Both the position numbers and the translations under genes were made by a program. A DNA stretch of 64,000 nt from Daphnia pulex (lineage: Eukaryota; Arthropoda; Branchiopoda; Diplostraca; Daphniidae), in the NCBI RefSeq assembly GCF_021134715.1, contig NC_060025.1, positions 8,556,001-8,620,000 on the forward strand, in the 5' to 3' direction. The notes below the pieces were generated by a model. It was not told the origin of the DNA, made no database searches, and saw only the letters and a list, made by a program, of their open reading frames with translations. Positions 1 to 13,626 of the stretch are shown here, in pieces (within the stretch, counting starts at the first letter, position 1; each line of letters starts with the position of its first letter).

Positions 1-3000
1 CTATGCAGTTTACCGTTTATAAGTTCAGAAGCAACAAAAACAAATATGGGATGTTTATGTCAACAAATAATAAACATGTTTTTGGGATTGGGAAAGGAAA
101 GTGGAGGATGTTGGAGGGGGGGATATTTCAAGTTTGGATAAAAAGTCAGTTACTATAACCCTACAAACTTCCACACCAATTAATCTCCAAGTCCCACTAA
201 CTTAAACCTTCCAATTCTTCAAACCCCACAAACTACATCTACCAACTCTCAAATTTATACCATAAACCACATAAACCATTGTTAAACCCTAACAATGTGA
301 TGTCTGTAATAAATAACAAATTTAATACATGAAACTGTTTTTTATTAATTTTTTTTTAATGTACAAAATTTTCAATAAACAGAGCGTCCGGTTCAAGACG
401 GTTTACTACTGCACGAGTTTAAACGCAACCCGCCACCACCGCTGCGGCAATGAGACAAAAAGCGATGGTTTAGTTTTGCGAAAATCTGCGTCAGTCTTTG
501 TAACTTTACTGACGGAGATTTCCACAAAATATTAACCATGGCTTTTTGTTTCATTGGGTAGTGGATGCATTGTTTTAACTCGCACATGCTGTTATAGGAC
601 ATGTCTACGGCCCCCAGAGATATTTATCTGGACCGAGAAGAAGAGAGAAGTACGAGGCAAGTTTTTCCGGGGAGATGTAGTCATACTAGGCTTCCGGGTT
701 AGACTCATGACCCTCCAAAAGTTTTCATCGGATCATGCGCCTTCCAAGTCCCCGTTCGACCAGAGCCCTCCCCTCCTCCTGGTTTCACAGCGGGTGAGTG
801 ACCACCGGCGGGCGTTGGTTAGTGGTTAGTTAGGGAAACGGGGCCATAGAAAAGAAGGAAGCCCAGATATGCACTTGTAATTTAGCTAACTACACAATTT
901 ATCACTCTTGAATTACAGCATTCTCTTGTTGATTTTCACCACTGGATAAAGTCCATGACAAGTATCGAAGGATTACTGGTAGGATTACCCTGTAAGCAGA
1001 ATGAACATTTTTTGGATGACAATAATTTTCAAACAAGATTGCAGCAACAGAAAGCAATACCTAAAATGAAGACGAGGGCCCTTGTAAAGAAGTAAATGGG
1101 TAGCAGCCGACAGTTAGCAAACAAGGAACTTTGTTGTTGTCCTTTTTGTTGTTGAAAGGAAATGACTTCTCATAAAGTCTGCCATGCCAATTTAGAAATC
1201 CGTAATTTAGACGAACCTTTAAATAAAAAAATAAGTCACCTTGTTGATCATTTGTTTCATCAATGTGCTTGATGTCTATAATTTAAAGAACAATTATAAA
1301 ACAGTTTTCAGTATACACTTGAAATCTTCTCTTAAACATTAGTAGGACGTAAGTGCAGATCAATACTTTAAATACATAATAGACTACAACAAAGTTCAGT
1401 GACATGACAAGTTAACTTACACATGAAACCGCCGATCAGCTATCCAAGGTTCTCTAAAGAATTAGGAATGATGGATTGGTTCATGTTGTGGTTGGTGATC
1501 TAGCAAGTCCAATACAAATAACAGCTGATAATTAACATGAATCCTAATAAAAGATGAGAAGAATATATGTCAACAAATAAAGCTAGTGTTGGTTGTTACC
1601 TGTATCATTTCGATGGTACATTCAGTAGAACACAATGATTTTGAACAAAATAGTTTACGGTAGGTAGTGGTGTTCTGCTGTCGGGCACTGGAGTTCTATT
1701 GTCGGGTATTTTTAATAATATTTAAAATTTTCTGGAAACCAGCAACTTGTAAAGATTTCCAATTATCCATAATCAAAAGGGAGAAGAATCAGCTGCCTTA
1801 GTTAACTATAAGGGGGAATTCAACTAATTTTTAAAAATTTTAATAAAATTATGTTTTGAAGTACAGTGTACCAATTTGTGTTGTTGGTGTTGTTTCACCA
1901 AGTCCTCCAGAGTCGAGCTGACACTACTCAACACTGGGAAAGCTGAGAGACTGTACAACATCTCCCATCGTCGACACATCAGTGCACATGACTCTGCACA
2001 CTTATATACACCAGCACATGACATCCACATATACATGGATTCACAGGTTTCATTAGTAATTTTGACATCAAACCATTGGCATGGGCAGGAAGAGAATAAG
2101 ATAACTGTGGAGAGCTGAAATCCAAGATATGTGTAACAGGTCCCCATCAACTATCAAATAAATGTTATTAGTTGTTGATACGAAACCTACACATTAAAAA
2201 CCAAACAATTCAAATTAATAAATGGAGTAGAGTGTACATTAGTGAATGATTTACTTATGTTGTTGTTAGGATCGACGGGTCAAACTATGTGTAGAATTAC
2301 AAATCACAATCAGAGTAGCAGATGAAAACTTGAGCACAATTGGCAATCAAATTCCCACACGTCTGTCGCCTTGACAGTTACAACGTATGATGTTATGATC
2401 CCCACGATTTCTACTTCCCGGATGCAGAGTAATTTAATCTTTTTTTATTCACAACATTGATTTATTAATTATCTATTCAATTCAGGACTTCCACGAGGCG
2501 TAAATTTGTCCCTTACATCAATAGCAGACAAAGTCCAACTATTCTCGCCTCTCGGGCGTTCTCGGGCTCTCGGCGTCCTAAATGAGACGTCAAACTGTCA
2601 AAACGACATCTAGCGGTCGACAAGAGTACTGAACATTTAAACAAGTATCTTTCTTTAGTATGAGCTGGTGAGGTCAAACGAGAAATAATAACCAATGTTT
2701 CTCTTTAATTTTACATTTTCCTATTTTGTTCTTTGATAACGAGAAAATAATTAAATAAAAGTTGACACATAAAAACAACAATTACCCGCTCCGTAGCATC
2801 CGGTAGCATCGACATGATCAATATGACGCATCTACAATCGAGCAAATGTTTTTAAAATACTCGACTGATTACAATAACCGGGTTAAATAGTTTCTTGAAT
2901 ATCAATTACTAGCCAAAACATCAAAGAAATTTGGGCCACGGCAAACTAAGAAATATTTCAAAACCATTTCCTTCATCATTTCCTTCCCAAAATAATAAAA

Positions 3001-3030
3001 AATCGTGCGCAGTTGATTTCATTTCAGCGT
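1..3030. other. Left-edge non-coding stretch
   Basis: I see no supportable gene here. Only short open frames occur, and those at 554-829 (plus) and 1824-2150 (minus) lack a family resemblance, a convincing start context or matching splice sites. The sequence is AT-rich except for a GC-richer patch at about 360-830, which could belong to a gene lying mostly off the left edge. That is a guess. Confidence 0.5.
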
Positions 3031-3036
3031 TTTATT
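3031..3036 (-). promoter_or_regulatory. Candidate poly(A) signal of the IP6K gene
   Basis: The plus-strand text TTTATT reads AATAAA on the minus strand, about 330 bases beyond the stop codon of the inositol hexakisphosphate kinase gene. Position and orientation fit its 3' end. AATAAA is common by chance in AT-rich DNA, so this is only a candidate. Confidence 0.35.
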
Positions 3037-3363
3037 TTACATTTTCACTTTAGATGGAGTAAAATATTATGTACATTTAGTCAAATTACGCAAATACGTT
3101 TTCGTTCCGTGAAACAATAGTGTCATGTGTCAAATCGATCCACTCTGAAAGTAATGAAACGAAAAGGGAGCTCACATCTCCATTTACTTTCGAATTAGTC
3201 TCTTATTGTAGACAAGCCTGGAAATTTATGATTTAACAGATCTTGAGGTATAAGAAGAGTGTCTTCGGCAAATGATCACAATCGTTTCACAGAAAAATTT
3301 GTACTTGTCAATTTTGGGTTATCGGACTCGTCGGTTTAACATCACACTTGATTGGATGTCAAG

Positions 3364-6300
3364 TTAAGATGAAAGGCATAGGGTGTTTTTCTGATGAGCA
3401 TAGGAGCTACAACCTCGCAATCCCCTTAAAATGTCGGTCAGATTTTCAAGACCGAGAAGGTATCCGTTGTCGGGTCCCCAGTGGACCCGTTCGTCCAGTC
3501 CCAGGTAACCGGAGAAAGTTGTGTGGGCGAAATCGATCATGCGGACATCGACGCAGTCCGACCAGCAGTTATTGTCCGGCTTGCTGTTGCTGGCAGCAGC
3601 ATCCAGCAGCACTTGTTCCTTGTCTTCATCCATCACTCGCCGTTTCTTCTGCGTTTGGCTTCCGCCGGCTTCTTCCGTAAACTCTTCGGTCCGGCTGACT
3701 TCCAAGACGGGCGTCAATTCGCCCTCATCTTCGCCGGGCGGCGATCCGGACAGTTCCGTCGGTTGAGAAAAATGCTGCTGACCATCGAGGTGATGTTGCC
3801 AAGTCATGTCACTTTCGCTGTCCTCCTCGCTGTCCGTGTAGCTGATGGTAGCCGATCGCTTCAACACTGTCGTCTTCTTCCCTTGCGGATGGCCGGCCAG
3901 TGAGTAGAGTCCACTGTCGGTGCTGTCAGCCGAGTTGTCAGCACATTCGTAGCCCGTCGAATTCGTCCTGGCAGGCGCTGAATGCCGCAACAGTCTCTTG
4001 AAATGGATCCCAGCTTGATAGCCACTAACACTCGTCCAGCTGCTATAGTCGCTGGTGCTCGAAGATGAAGAGCTTTGATCCATCATGTAGCATTCCAGTC
4101 CGCTGTCCACCGATTGGGCTGGGCTCGTACTGAACGACTGGGTCTCACAGCAGCTGTCCGTCAAAAAGTATTCGCTCGACGTGTCTGTGATGGACAGCGA
4201 GTCGAAATCCAGTTTGGGTTGCTGCAGGCCGGAAACTTTCAGACGTTTCAGCGATTGCGAGTCACAAGTGAGCCTGTTATCCGGATTGTAACTTGGATGG
4301 TCATCGTCGCGTATCCTATCCAGCTCGCAATCAGAGTCGGATCGTCGACCATTTCCTGCATCCGGATTGAGGAAGTAGAGGTCCGGATGGGATAGAAATT
4401 CAGGATTTTCGTCGCATCCTTCGTAGACAATCAACAAGGAACTGCATCAAGGGGAATAACAAATATAGCAGTTTAATTAGCATATTGGTGCTTTGCCATC
4501 ACTGCCACAATTGGCTCCTTACCTCGAATAGAAACGAAACGTTTCCTGCTTTTCGACGGCCAAGCGAAGTAGCCGGAGTCGATCGAGAATGGCGTCGATA
4601 ATTTCAGAACGTCGAGATCCGCCGCTGGCGAAAAACTGGACCAGCGCCCTGCGTAGTCCGTCAGCGTCCAACCGCCGGCCAAAATATTTGTCTCTGCTAA
4701 CGAAGTTTCCCGTCGTCGCGTCGTATACCTGAACGAAGAAAACAATAATTTACATTTAGTTATTACATCCACATGGCTATATTTTTGATAAAAATAGAAA
4801 TTGAAGGACGAAAATAGAATTGGGCAAAGCCGGGCTTAGTTGTCATCTACTAAATTATGTCCGTCAGGAAATAAAGGTTGTTGTTCATTAAATAATTCTT
4901 CCACGATTCAAAAATGGCGCCAAGTTTAAGAACAAATACATAGCACTTGATACAGCGTGGGGTTGTTTAGGAGGTTGAAAGGATCACAAATAAAATAATT
5001 AGCACTTTGATACATACCTTCATGCCGCATAGACGGAGTCCGAGCGAGGCGGATGTGCTGGCTGCGCACTTGGCCATCTGCCGGGTGCGTTTCTCGGCGG
5101 AGGCGTCATCACCGTGCTGCCTGGTGCCCATCTTCAAGTCCAGCACGCAAGGGTTTTGGAATTTGGACGCGGATGCCACATTTTCCAACATCATGAAAAC
5201 TGTAGAATAAAGAAAAAAGGAATAATTTAATAAATGGGCAGAATTATTCACGAGAAAAATAGGAAAACCAATTCATTTGTTCGGGATTTTATTTCGCTGA
5301 ATCAGTAACCTTCAATTATTTCTATTCCGGCCGCGTGATTTTTTCTTTTGAGTCCTAGCCAATATTGGATTAGGAAACGAAGCCGTTAATGAGCCACTTT
5401 TGCACACGTTCACACCCCCACCATCCTGTGCCGCCTTTCCAAACGTCATGGCCTTGCAGGCGATCCGGCGGAATTTTTCAATGTCGACACCCCCGCCCAG
5501 CCGCGCGCTATTCGAGTGAGAGAGAGGCTCATTACAAGTTGCGCCAAGAGCAATAAATTCTAAAACATCATCCACCACCATCAAGAAAAGACCTTGATGT
5601 GGTGAGAAAAAGAAGTGAAACACTCGGCCAAGGACAAGCAATTTACAGATTTCACCCACTCTCTCCTTTTTGCCACGCAATTTGCAACTCGGATTCTTCT
5701 TCCTCGTTCAAATCACGGCCAATTGCCTCACGATCCAGCCGACGGCCAATGTATTTCTTTAAAAAAAAACCTAATTACACACCAAGGCCCTAGCTAAACT
5801 TATTCCTATTCTAGTCTGCGATCATTTCCTTTCAACTTGTTTACATTTCCTGTTTGATTAAATTATTTGGAGAAGAAATCTCGGAAATCATTATAATTTG
5901 CTAGTCCTTGTCCTCCGTCCGGCTACAGCCGGATCTACAGATTTACGGACGTTTGGACAAGCCACATAGAAATCGCTATATACGGTTCGTTTAACAGCGT
6001 CCAATTTCTCAACTCAGTTCCCGTCTAGTAATTGTGGCGTGTGGCGTGCAAAAAAAAAAAACAGAAAATCCCTACACAGACAAAATCACGAAACTGGCGA
6101 CTACCCAAACTTCAAACGCAAATACAATTTCTTTTAAAATCATATAAGAAGAAAGTCTGAGCTTGCACGAGATTCTACCCACGGGTGGGGGGGACCACTG
6201 GACCGAAACGACAGACGTCCAGCAGCAGTGATAAGAATGGATACGTTCACTTCTACGAAAATAAACTGAGATTCAAAGAGTAGACTGGCCAGACAACTCA

Positions 6301-7257
6301 CATTGAGACGATCCATCAGTGTAGGTGTGGGCCGGATGATAGGAAATGGCTTCATGGCCGGCCAGGGATATCCTGCGCGCATCAAGAGATTATAGAACCA
6401 ATTAAATTTAAGTCGTCGATGATTGGGGTGGGTGGAAAAAAAGGTTTTTCGGGGGGTTTTTGTACCTCAACGGGGCGTCGTGTCGGCTGTTGTGGTGCGA
6501 CGAAATTTCCGAATGTTCGGCCGTGACGCTGATCTCATCCATGGCGAATCGCCTCCAGTATTGGCGGCCTTCTTGGTACCACGTCTGAATCACACCTGAG
6601 TCATCCACAATCAGAAACAAATAAAGTTTAAAAGCAATTAGATTTCGGTAACTCTCGCGAAAAAAACATAAAATTAATTTGCTTTGCTGGCGCCCTCCCA
6701 ACGTTGTTTATTTACCTGTCGGCAATTTACTTCATTCGCAACTAGTGATTTATTCAGTTTCCAGCTATAAATTAGCCTTAAACACCTGGCGCAAAGATTT
6801 ATATCTAATTTCAAAAGTACTACTATTTTATTTGTTTAGCGTTGAATCTAGTCGTTAGGCTACTGTGTAACACGATTTTTATTCTTCTGTTTCGTCTCGT
6901 TAATTCTATTATATTACCTTTGCATTTTGGCGTGAAGGTGCGGATGTCTGGCGGAGCGTTCAGGTAGAAACTCAACTCCCGTGGAATCAACGGCTTGCAA
7001 ACGGTGGATTGATCCAGCTGCAGGAACTGGGTGTGGCCTCCCACCTAATTCAAACAAGAGCAAATAAATTCGATTAGCAAATATAATTCAGATTCCAGTG
7101 CCCATTTAAAGGAACTCACCTGATGACAGAAAGGACGGAGGAGTGGACAAGGATCAGCCGGAAGAGGGGGCGGCTCCATCTGATTATTCACTTCCGGCCG
7201 ATAACTGGACGGCTCCTCTTGGAATTTACACTTTTTGGCGTTGCGCTGGACTTGCAT
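3364..7257 (-). CDS. IP6K: Inositol hexakisphosphate kinase (IP6K family)
   Basis: Seven coding exons join in phase: 7257-7120, 7044-6918, 6595-6466, 6372-6302, 5199-5018, 4728-4523, 4441-3364 (1932 nt, 643 aa). IP6Ks phosphorylate InsP6 to the pyrophosphate InsP7 in cytosol and nucleus. What shows this: FCHQVGGHT and VCKPLIPRE near the N-terminus, the family signature PCVLDLKMG (about residues 172-180) followed by [31 protein letters not shown], and [12 protein letters not shown] (about 583-594) with [13 protein letters not shown] near the end. The last exon carries a roughly 285-residue acidic, Ser-rich insert between LLIVYEG and DVRMIDF, so the protein is much longer than the about 410-440 aa of vertebrate IP6Ks. 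The start is the ATG at 7257. The exon 6372-6302 is doubtful. The phase-consistent frame lacks the usual NPW...RM stretch, while another frame of the same exon reads YPWPAMK...LMDRLN, so a small exon may be missing between 5200 and 6301. Confidence 0.95.
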
Positions 7258-7476
7258 TGCTGTCGATTATCGATCCTGGTTGTTTTCCGAGTGATTCACG
7301 ACAACTGCTGACTTCTTCTTCTCCGTCCAGCAGACCATTCCAACTATAAATATACAACAATACAAACAATACAATACATGTGTCGACTGCGCTAGTTTCA
7401 ACAACCAGAGTTCTTTGTCCAGCCTATATTCCCAGTCGCAGTGAGTCACCAGTCAAAGTTGGTGCGCCCATCTGAT

Positions 7477-7502
7477 ACACACACACACACACACACACAC
7501 AC
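7477..7502. repeat. (AC)13 microsatellite
   Basis: About 13 uninterrupted AC units lie in the non-coding region just upstream of the kinase start codon. It is likely length-polymorphic and could serve as a marker. Confidence 0.95.
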
Positions 7503-8634
7503 CCAACTATTTTCTATACTTTCACCTAATCTGCAAGTCTTACATGTGCCAAGAATATTCCAACAACAAAAAAAGAAGATTCGCATCAAAACATTTCGAG
7601 GAGCCAACACGTTCCATTCCCAAACACACACGTGCGGTTCTCATAATATAACGCTGTCTGCACATGATGCCGATTGGCGACACACGACAGCTAATAGAAA
7701 AGATAAGACAAGAAGCCCTCCGAGTCAAAAGAGAACCAGAGGTCAATGACGTCATCGCCAGTTACGTGTATTTTTAATGGGGAAAAAACAAAAATCTCGC
7801 AGTCACGTTTTCCAACAGAGAATAGGCCACGTGACAAGACTTATACTCTCCCAACTATTGCCCGAATGCTAATGGAATCCTAGACGGAGCCGCCGAAAAA
7901 CGAAAAAAGTTTCACCATTTCGCCAAAAAACACACACAAAAGAAACGCTTTCAATTCTTTGCGAGTTCTCTCTCCCCCGTTGTTCTCCGAGTGAATACCA
8001 ATCGTGATTTATATTGTATGCAAAGCAGGGAGAGAGTCGGAACTACTGGCGTTTTCTGGCAATTCTTTTTGTAAAATGGACAGGAAGGATTATGTGACAA
8101 ACAGATGGGAGCTGGCGATGAAAAAGAATTAAGGGGAGACCTCATTCAAAAAAGACTTCTCTTGAAATGTTATAAATAAATCAAGGAGGCGGCGGCGTCG
8201 GGCGGATGTTCTATTTTCTTCCGTGTTGCCATGGCGACGCTCCCCACCCTACAGCACGGCTCGATTGCATTGAGAAGGTGAACAGAGCGCGGCAGTTGCA
8301 TTGATTTGAAAAAGGAAAGTCGCAATTGTTGCACAGTTGGGGCGGCCTTGATCGGAAATTGGAGATGAATGAAGAAGAGGTTTTTTCTTTTGAAAAATGA
8401 ACAACAAAAAAAGGAATCGACCGGTGTAGCCATCAGAAATCGATAGCCAATGGCAATTGCGTGATGTCCGCTAGAAATCACGGTCAAGGATGTGTGAAGT
8501 GACGATCTCTTTTTTGTCTTCAAATCAGGACGGGATTTTGTTTTCGTTTGGCCAATAAAAACAAGCTCGTGAAAGTGATTAAGACTGGCCAAACGGCCAG
8601 CAGAGAGCGGATAGAGGTTAGACACGAGCTCAGC

Positions 8635-8642
8635 TATATAAA
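8635..8642 (+). promoter_or_regulatory. TATA-like box without an obvious gene
   Basis: TATATAAA sits in a locally GC-richer context (GCTCAGC before it, ACGGCCATCC after it), as in a core promoter. I find no convincing coding exon directly downstream on the plus strand, so its target is unknown. It could be a chance match. Confidence 0.25.
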
Positions 8643-11639
8643 ACGGCCATCCTACAGCATATTTCCCCCCGAAAAAAAAAACAAACTAAAACGTCCAAAC
8701 GAAGGAGATTTTTAAAGAAAGGAACGTGAGAACGGAATGTGTACTCAATTCCACGGCCAACGAACCCCCCTCAGCCGTGCTCTGTTTTCCCAAATGATTT
8801 TATAAGAAAAAAGGACATTTTTAATTACCTTGTGAAAATCGTAGAAGGCCAGCACAAGTCACTAACGACTCCCCAGACTATATTTAATCTGCCAGAAATC
8901 AAAGTGCACAGCTCGAAAAAACCAACAGCACTTTCACTTGTCTAATGTCGGGCGAATATTCACGGCAAGTTGCTCTGCTGCAGCAGTGGCGTAACGCTCA
9001 CAGTGAGAATTAGAACTACACACGACACCGTGAATGTTACAAAGAAATAATGGGGGGGAGTTGCTGCTGGGTCTTCCCGCGTCCTGTTGCCAACCGGAGT
9101 GCACAGTGACGTCACGTATGTATAACGTGTGGCCGAACGGGAACCACGCGAAACGGCACGAACTTGCTACTGTTTCTTTGTTTTCTAGATGGAAAAGCCC
9201 CGGTCAAGGGCCGAGAGACATGCACACACACAAAGGAGGAGATGAAACAAAGTGTGTCTAGAGCGTTTGGGCGGGAGCAGAGATACGAGTGTACCGTACC
9301 GGACGACAGGCGGACTGCGACTGAATCCAACGAGAAACTATACCAACCCAGTCACAGCCCACCCCACCACCACCACCCACTTTGCCATTCGTTTCTTCGT
9401 GCCTGAGAAACCCCCCTACAATCACGTTTAGCACTAGATCCCGCGGGATTTTTTTTTTACTTTCCACTGATGGGGGAGGAGCTTTCCAGACGAACTGCCG
9501 AGATCGCCGTTTGCTTCCCATTGGTCGGAGGAGAGGGGCTTGGTTGGGTCACATGATCTTAAGAGTCTATCTAATCCCGATTGACGTCACATAATCGCTC
9601 GCTCTCTCTCGAAAAACTGTGTTGTGCATGTGAAATTCAATGTGGTGCGAACGCTAACCCAAAACTGGTACAAAGGAGAGCCCCCGTCATCCCGTTTTCT
9701 CACAGACGAACGCCTCCCATTTCTCTGTGTGGGGGGCTATTACTATCTACACAACAACTTGTTTTTCGTCTTGTTTGGGCGTCTGTGCCAGATATCGCTG
9801 CTATAATACTACGATGTTGTTGTTGTTGTTATTGTCGTCGGTTTAAATTTCAGATATTTTAAAAGCCTTAAACGAATAGACGTCAGAGTCTCAGAGATAA
9901 GCCATTGACATTTTTTGATCCGATCATCCCACCGAATGGTAATCCGATCGATGATAGAGGCTGAAACAAATTTAAAAAAAATCAGATGTCTAATAGATGG
10001 CGATTAAAGGAATTAATTTTGAAACGATTAGTTGCCCACACCCACCCAACCTATACGAAATAGGAGAATTTAAAAATGCGCTGGGACGGAATTTATGGGA
10101 AAGGCTCGTCTCCATTTTCAAATGTTCGAAGGCTGAAAAATGAAAATCAGGCAATTTCGTTGTTCTCTCTCTTTTCTTTCGTTTTTTAAACGATGTTCGG
10201 GAGACGAGCGAAAAGTGGGTCAGGCCACATTCAATCAAACCGCGAGGCGGCAGCACAGTTGATTCATTTCTCTCACCCGATCCAGTGCAGCGCCAAGCAA
10301 CCGGCACGAAATTTCCGTCACGGTGGGCACTGAAAGATTCATGTCCGACAAGTTGACGGGACACGAGCAGGAGGGTAGAAGAACAGCTGGGCGAGACAAG
10401 GATCGATCCAACCTTGAGAAAAACAGACAGACAAATTATACTAGACCCCCACTTTCAATTGTTGTCAACGGGCGATTTATTTTCTTTTTGAAAAGAAAAG
10501 GCGGGAAACGATTTTGAAAAATTTGCGCTGGGATTTTCGTTCGGGTTCTATTATGTGACGGGAATAATGAAAGCCCACAATAACCAAGGTAGATTTAAAA
10601 AATAAAAAAATTGACATTCACGGACAGTCACGTTGCACCTTACTATTCTAGTCTCTGTTGATTAGAGAGAACCACACAGACTTGTCAAAATAATCATTCC
10701 TGTTGGCGGTGGTTACGAATGATATAATTTTCTACTGGTTGACCTCCCCTGTTGGCAATCATTTTCTGTATTTTTGATACGTGTGTTTGCATTTTTCACA
10801 TCAAATGCCTGGACTCGTGCCTGGTAAAAAGGTTTGAACCGGAAAAATGGGCCTGCGAATGTAAATAATAATAATGGCGGTCAACAAATAAGGCGGCCAG
10901 CTGAGCAAACAAACTCGCGCAGCACGCACAGCAGACAAATGCACAGAAAAAAACAGCTGATTGAAGTCGTCGCTGTGACAAAGAGGGGGGTTATCCGGTA
11001 CGACGTTTGACAACAGACATCAATCGACAAGAAGAAAAATGATTTCTCACGATGGGAGACCGAGCCAAAATGATTTGCGCTCTCTTCTTTTCATGTATAT
11101 ACAAAACCAGCCGAAACCCTTTCAAGCAGAAAAATTGAGGGCAAGGATGAATACGGAAAGAAAAAAAAAAAATTGCTGATTTTTGTGCAATTGGTTTTTC
11201 CGTAGAGATAGTAATTACTGTTTTATATCATTCTTTGGCGAGTTCGAAGTCCTCACGAAGCCGCTTGTCTGTTTCCTATTCACCTTGGACATTGCACCGT
11301 GTTTTTTCCCCCCATTTCGACACCTATTGTTGTTGTTTCAGATATCCGGTTTGCATTAGTCGGACAGTATAGAATATGGACAAGGCTACCTATGCTCGCA
11401 AACACCTCGGGGAAAAAAACAACAGCAACATAAGAAAAGACCTTGGCCAATTGAAATGGCAACGGAGCGCAACACGCATAGCGGATGTAAAGAATCCGCA
11501 CAATCCAGCTGGCATTCGGGATTCAAAAGAATAAGCCCTTGAAGCCCTAAGTTTGAATAAATTATATCACGCCGAGTCGACGTTTGGGTTACAGGAAAGA
11601 ATACGCACACTGAAAAAGAGTTACCGGCCGCGTATTGAT

Positions 11640-11903
11640 CCGATGAGAAGTTTCGACTTGGTGTCAACCAATCGCAGAGGAGGAGCATATAAGACGCTCG
11701 AGGTACAAACGGGAGCGAGCGAGTCCTTTCCCGGTGTCGGTTGAAATTCAGCAATTCTCCGCGATAGTGGCTTGCAGCCAGCTGACAAACTAGACAATAA
11801 TTAAAAAGAAAATTCAGTTAAAAAACCGTAACTGGACTAAACAAAACAAAAATAATAATAAAAGATGGACGGTCAAATTGCTCAACAAAGTCTGCGTCAG
11901 CTG
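11640..11903 (+). promoter_or_regulatory. Candidate promoter plus first coding exon
   Basis: A CCAAT box (11668-11672) and a TATA-like CATATAAG (11686-11693) lie in a GC-richer island. About 170 bases on, an ATG at 11864 in a good Kozak context (AAG-ATG-G) opens MDGQIAQQSLRQL and runs into a near-consensus splice donor, T|GTGAGT, at 11903/11904. I read this as a promoter, 5' UTR and short first coding exon (11864-11903, phase 1) of a plus-strand gene. No partner exon could be identified downstream, so the gene remains unnamed. Without splicing, the frame stops after 31 codons. Confidence 0.35.
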
Positions 11904-13620
11904 TGTGAGTTTATAGTTGTGCGCTGGACATTTGCAGCTGACATGAAAACTACATTGTAAAACAAAGAAAGAAGTTAACCCCCCACGCAGTAAATTCCCG
12001 AGGGTTGACAGTCTGTTCAGCAGTTTTATTTTTTTACTCGCCCCCATCAAACGGATAACTGCTGCACACATATCAAAACAGAGAAGAAACTGCTGCAGCT
12101 GTCAGAAGTAAGAAGAATCAGGGGGGTAACCGGGGGTATACTATTGACTATTGACTTGGAAAGGAAACGCAAACAATGACACACAAGAGAATTTTGCAGA
12201 ATGACTACGAGAGTCTTGGAATGACAATGTTGTCTTTGATATTACACTAGACGGCGGCTGCTGAAACTATGGATAAGGAAACTAGCACGCAGCCAGCACG
12301 AACTGGGTTTACGCTGCGGACACACTAACCCTCGACTACGCACCCAAGCAACTGCTGTGTTTCAACACGTCCCTAACTCGTCGTTCACCATCCAATCATC
12401 TGCTCATCGAAAGGATTGAGCTCTTGAAGTCTGCGATCTCTGTTGATTCGAATCGCGTTATGATGTGTTTTGTTTTTCCTCCTCCATTAGAAGAGGATGG
12501 TTAAGGAGTTTCCTTCCTTTCGGGACTCAGGGCGAACGCGGGACTGGTGAGGCAGAAGAGGACATGTGCCCTTTGCAATTAAGCGTATTCCATCAGACTT
12601 TCAATCACGCAACGCTCCACGTGTCCTTAATCAGTTGACAAATCTTTTTTTTTCTTTACTCGAGAAACTGAAATTGCAAATTGGCTTATTCTTTACCGCT
12701 GTCAACTCTGAATAAATAATCAATTCGTGCTTTGCGAACTCTATTTCGTTTCCCTGTCAACTAAATATTAAAATCCCCACCAATTTATCAATCCGAGGCT
12801 TATTAAGAATCTCGTTCAGTTTGATGCGCATCTCAAATTGATTGGCCAAAGCAGGTAGGAATTCGTATGGGGCAATCGTCAGTTATTTCATTAAGCAACT
12901 ATTTAATTGAATGAAATTTTTTTATTCTGCTTTTGGACGGTTTGCTATTTATTTTTTAACTTTATTGTTACTCTCCAGTGACTGCGCGTAAGATGTCAAA
13001 TGTGAATTTGACATAGGTGCGTTATTCAAAAATTACAACGACGGAGACAGTAATATTCAACATTAAATGTTGTTGATGCCTCCGGTGGCACTCGCCTTGG
13101 TGAGGTACCATTGCGAGCGCCACGACCTCAACTTGTACAGGATTCGTTGAGAAGGACTTGGACTACGATAAATAGTCGGAAATCAATTAAAAGCAACATC
13201 AAGAGCTAATCTGAGCTTTTTAAAGAGTAGAGTGTGTCGACTGAACATTAAACCACTCGAGGTTCACCTAACGCTGGCGTCTCTGCTACACTAATTACAA
13301 TTAGATACTCTATTGGCGCTACTTAGATTTAACATCTAATTATGACAAATCGTGAACGACCTTGTGATCTATCAAGTTCATTAGTTGAAATATTACAACT
13401 TTAAATACGAAACGGAACAAAAGCAAACAAAATAATAATGTTGCGAGAAGGTGAAGATACCAATCGTGGCTACATCACAATTAACGTGATTTAACTGGGT
13501 TTGATGGCTGTGGGAGATCGTGACGCAACATTTTGAATATTCAAAATTCTCAATTCAATTGTGTTCGATTATCGCTAGATGGCTAGGACCACATTATTAA
13601 CACACAAATCAATTTTGTCA
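11904..13620. other. Non-coding stretch
   Basis: No supportable coding exon is visible. Open frames are short and interrupted on both strands. If the first exon at 11864-11903 is real, part of this is its intron. Confidence 0.4.
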
Positions 13621-13626
13621 TCAGAC

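Larger units (their letters stand above)
7258..11640. other. Upstream region of the IP6K gene, no coding seen
   Basis: This 4.4 kb stretch shows no open frame with a family resemblance. It probably holds the 5' UTR exons and control region of the divergent minus-strand kinase gene. It contains a dinucleotide repeat (7477-7502), a plus-strand TATA-like box near 8635 and several T- or A-rich tracts. The many short open frames on both strands have no splice or codon support. Confidence 0.5.

Noticed and set aside
1824..2150. 108-codon minus-strand open frame with many cysteines
   Set aside because: The opposite strand is open over the same stretch, there is no signal peptide or recognisable pattern, and no duplicated or spliced context supports it.
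3481..3903. 140-codon plus-strand open frame
   Set aside because: Shadow of the IP6K last exon, which is confirmed by its conserved C-terminal motifs.
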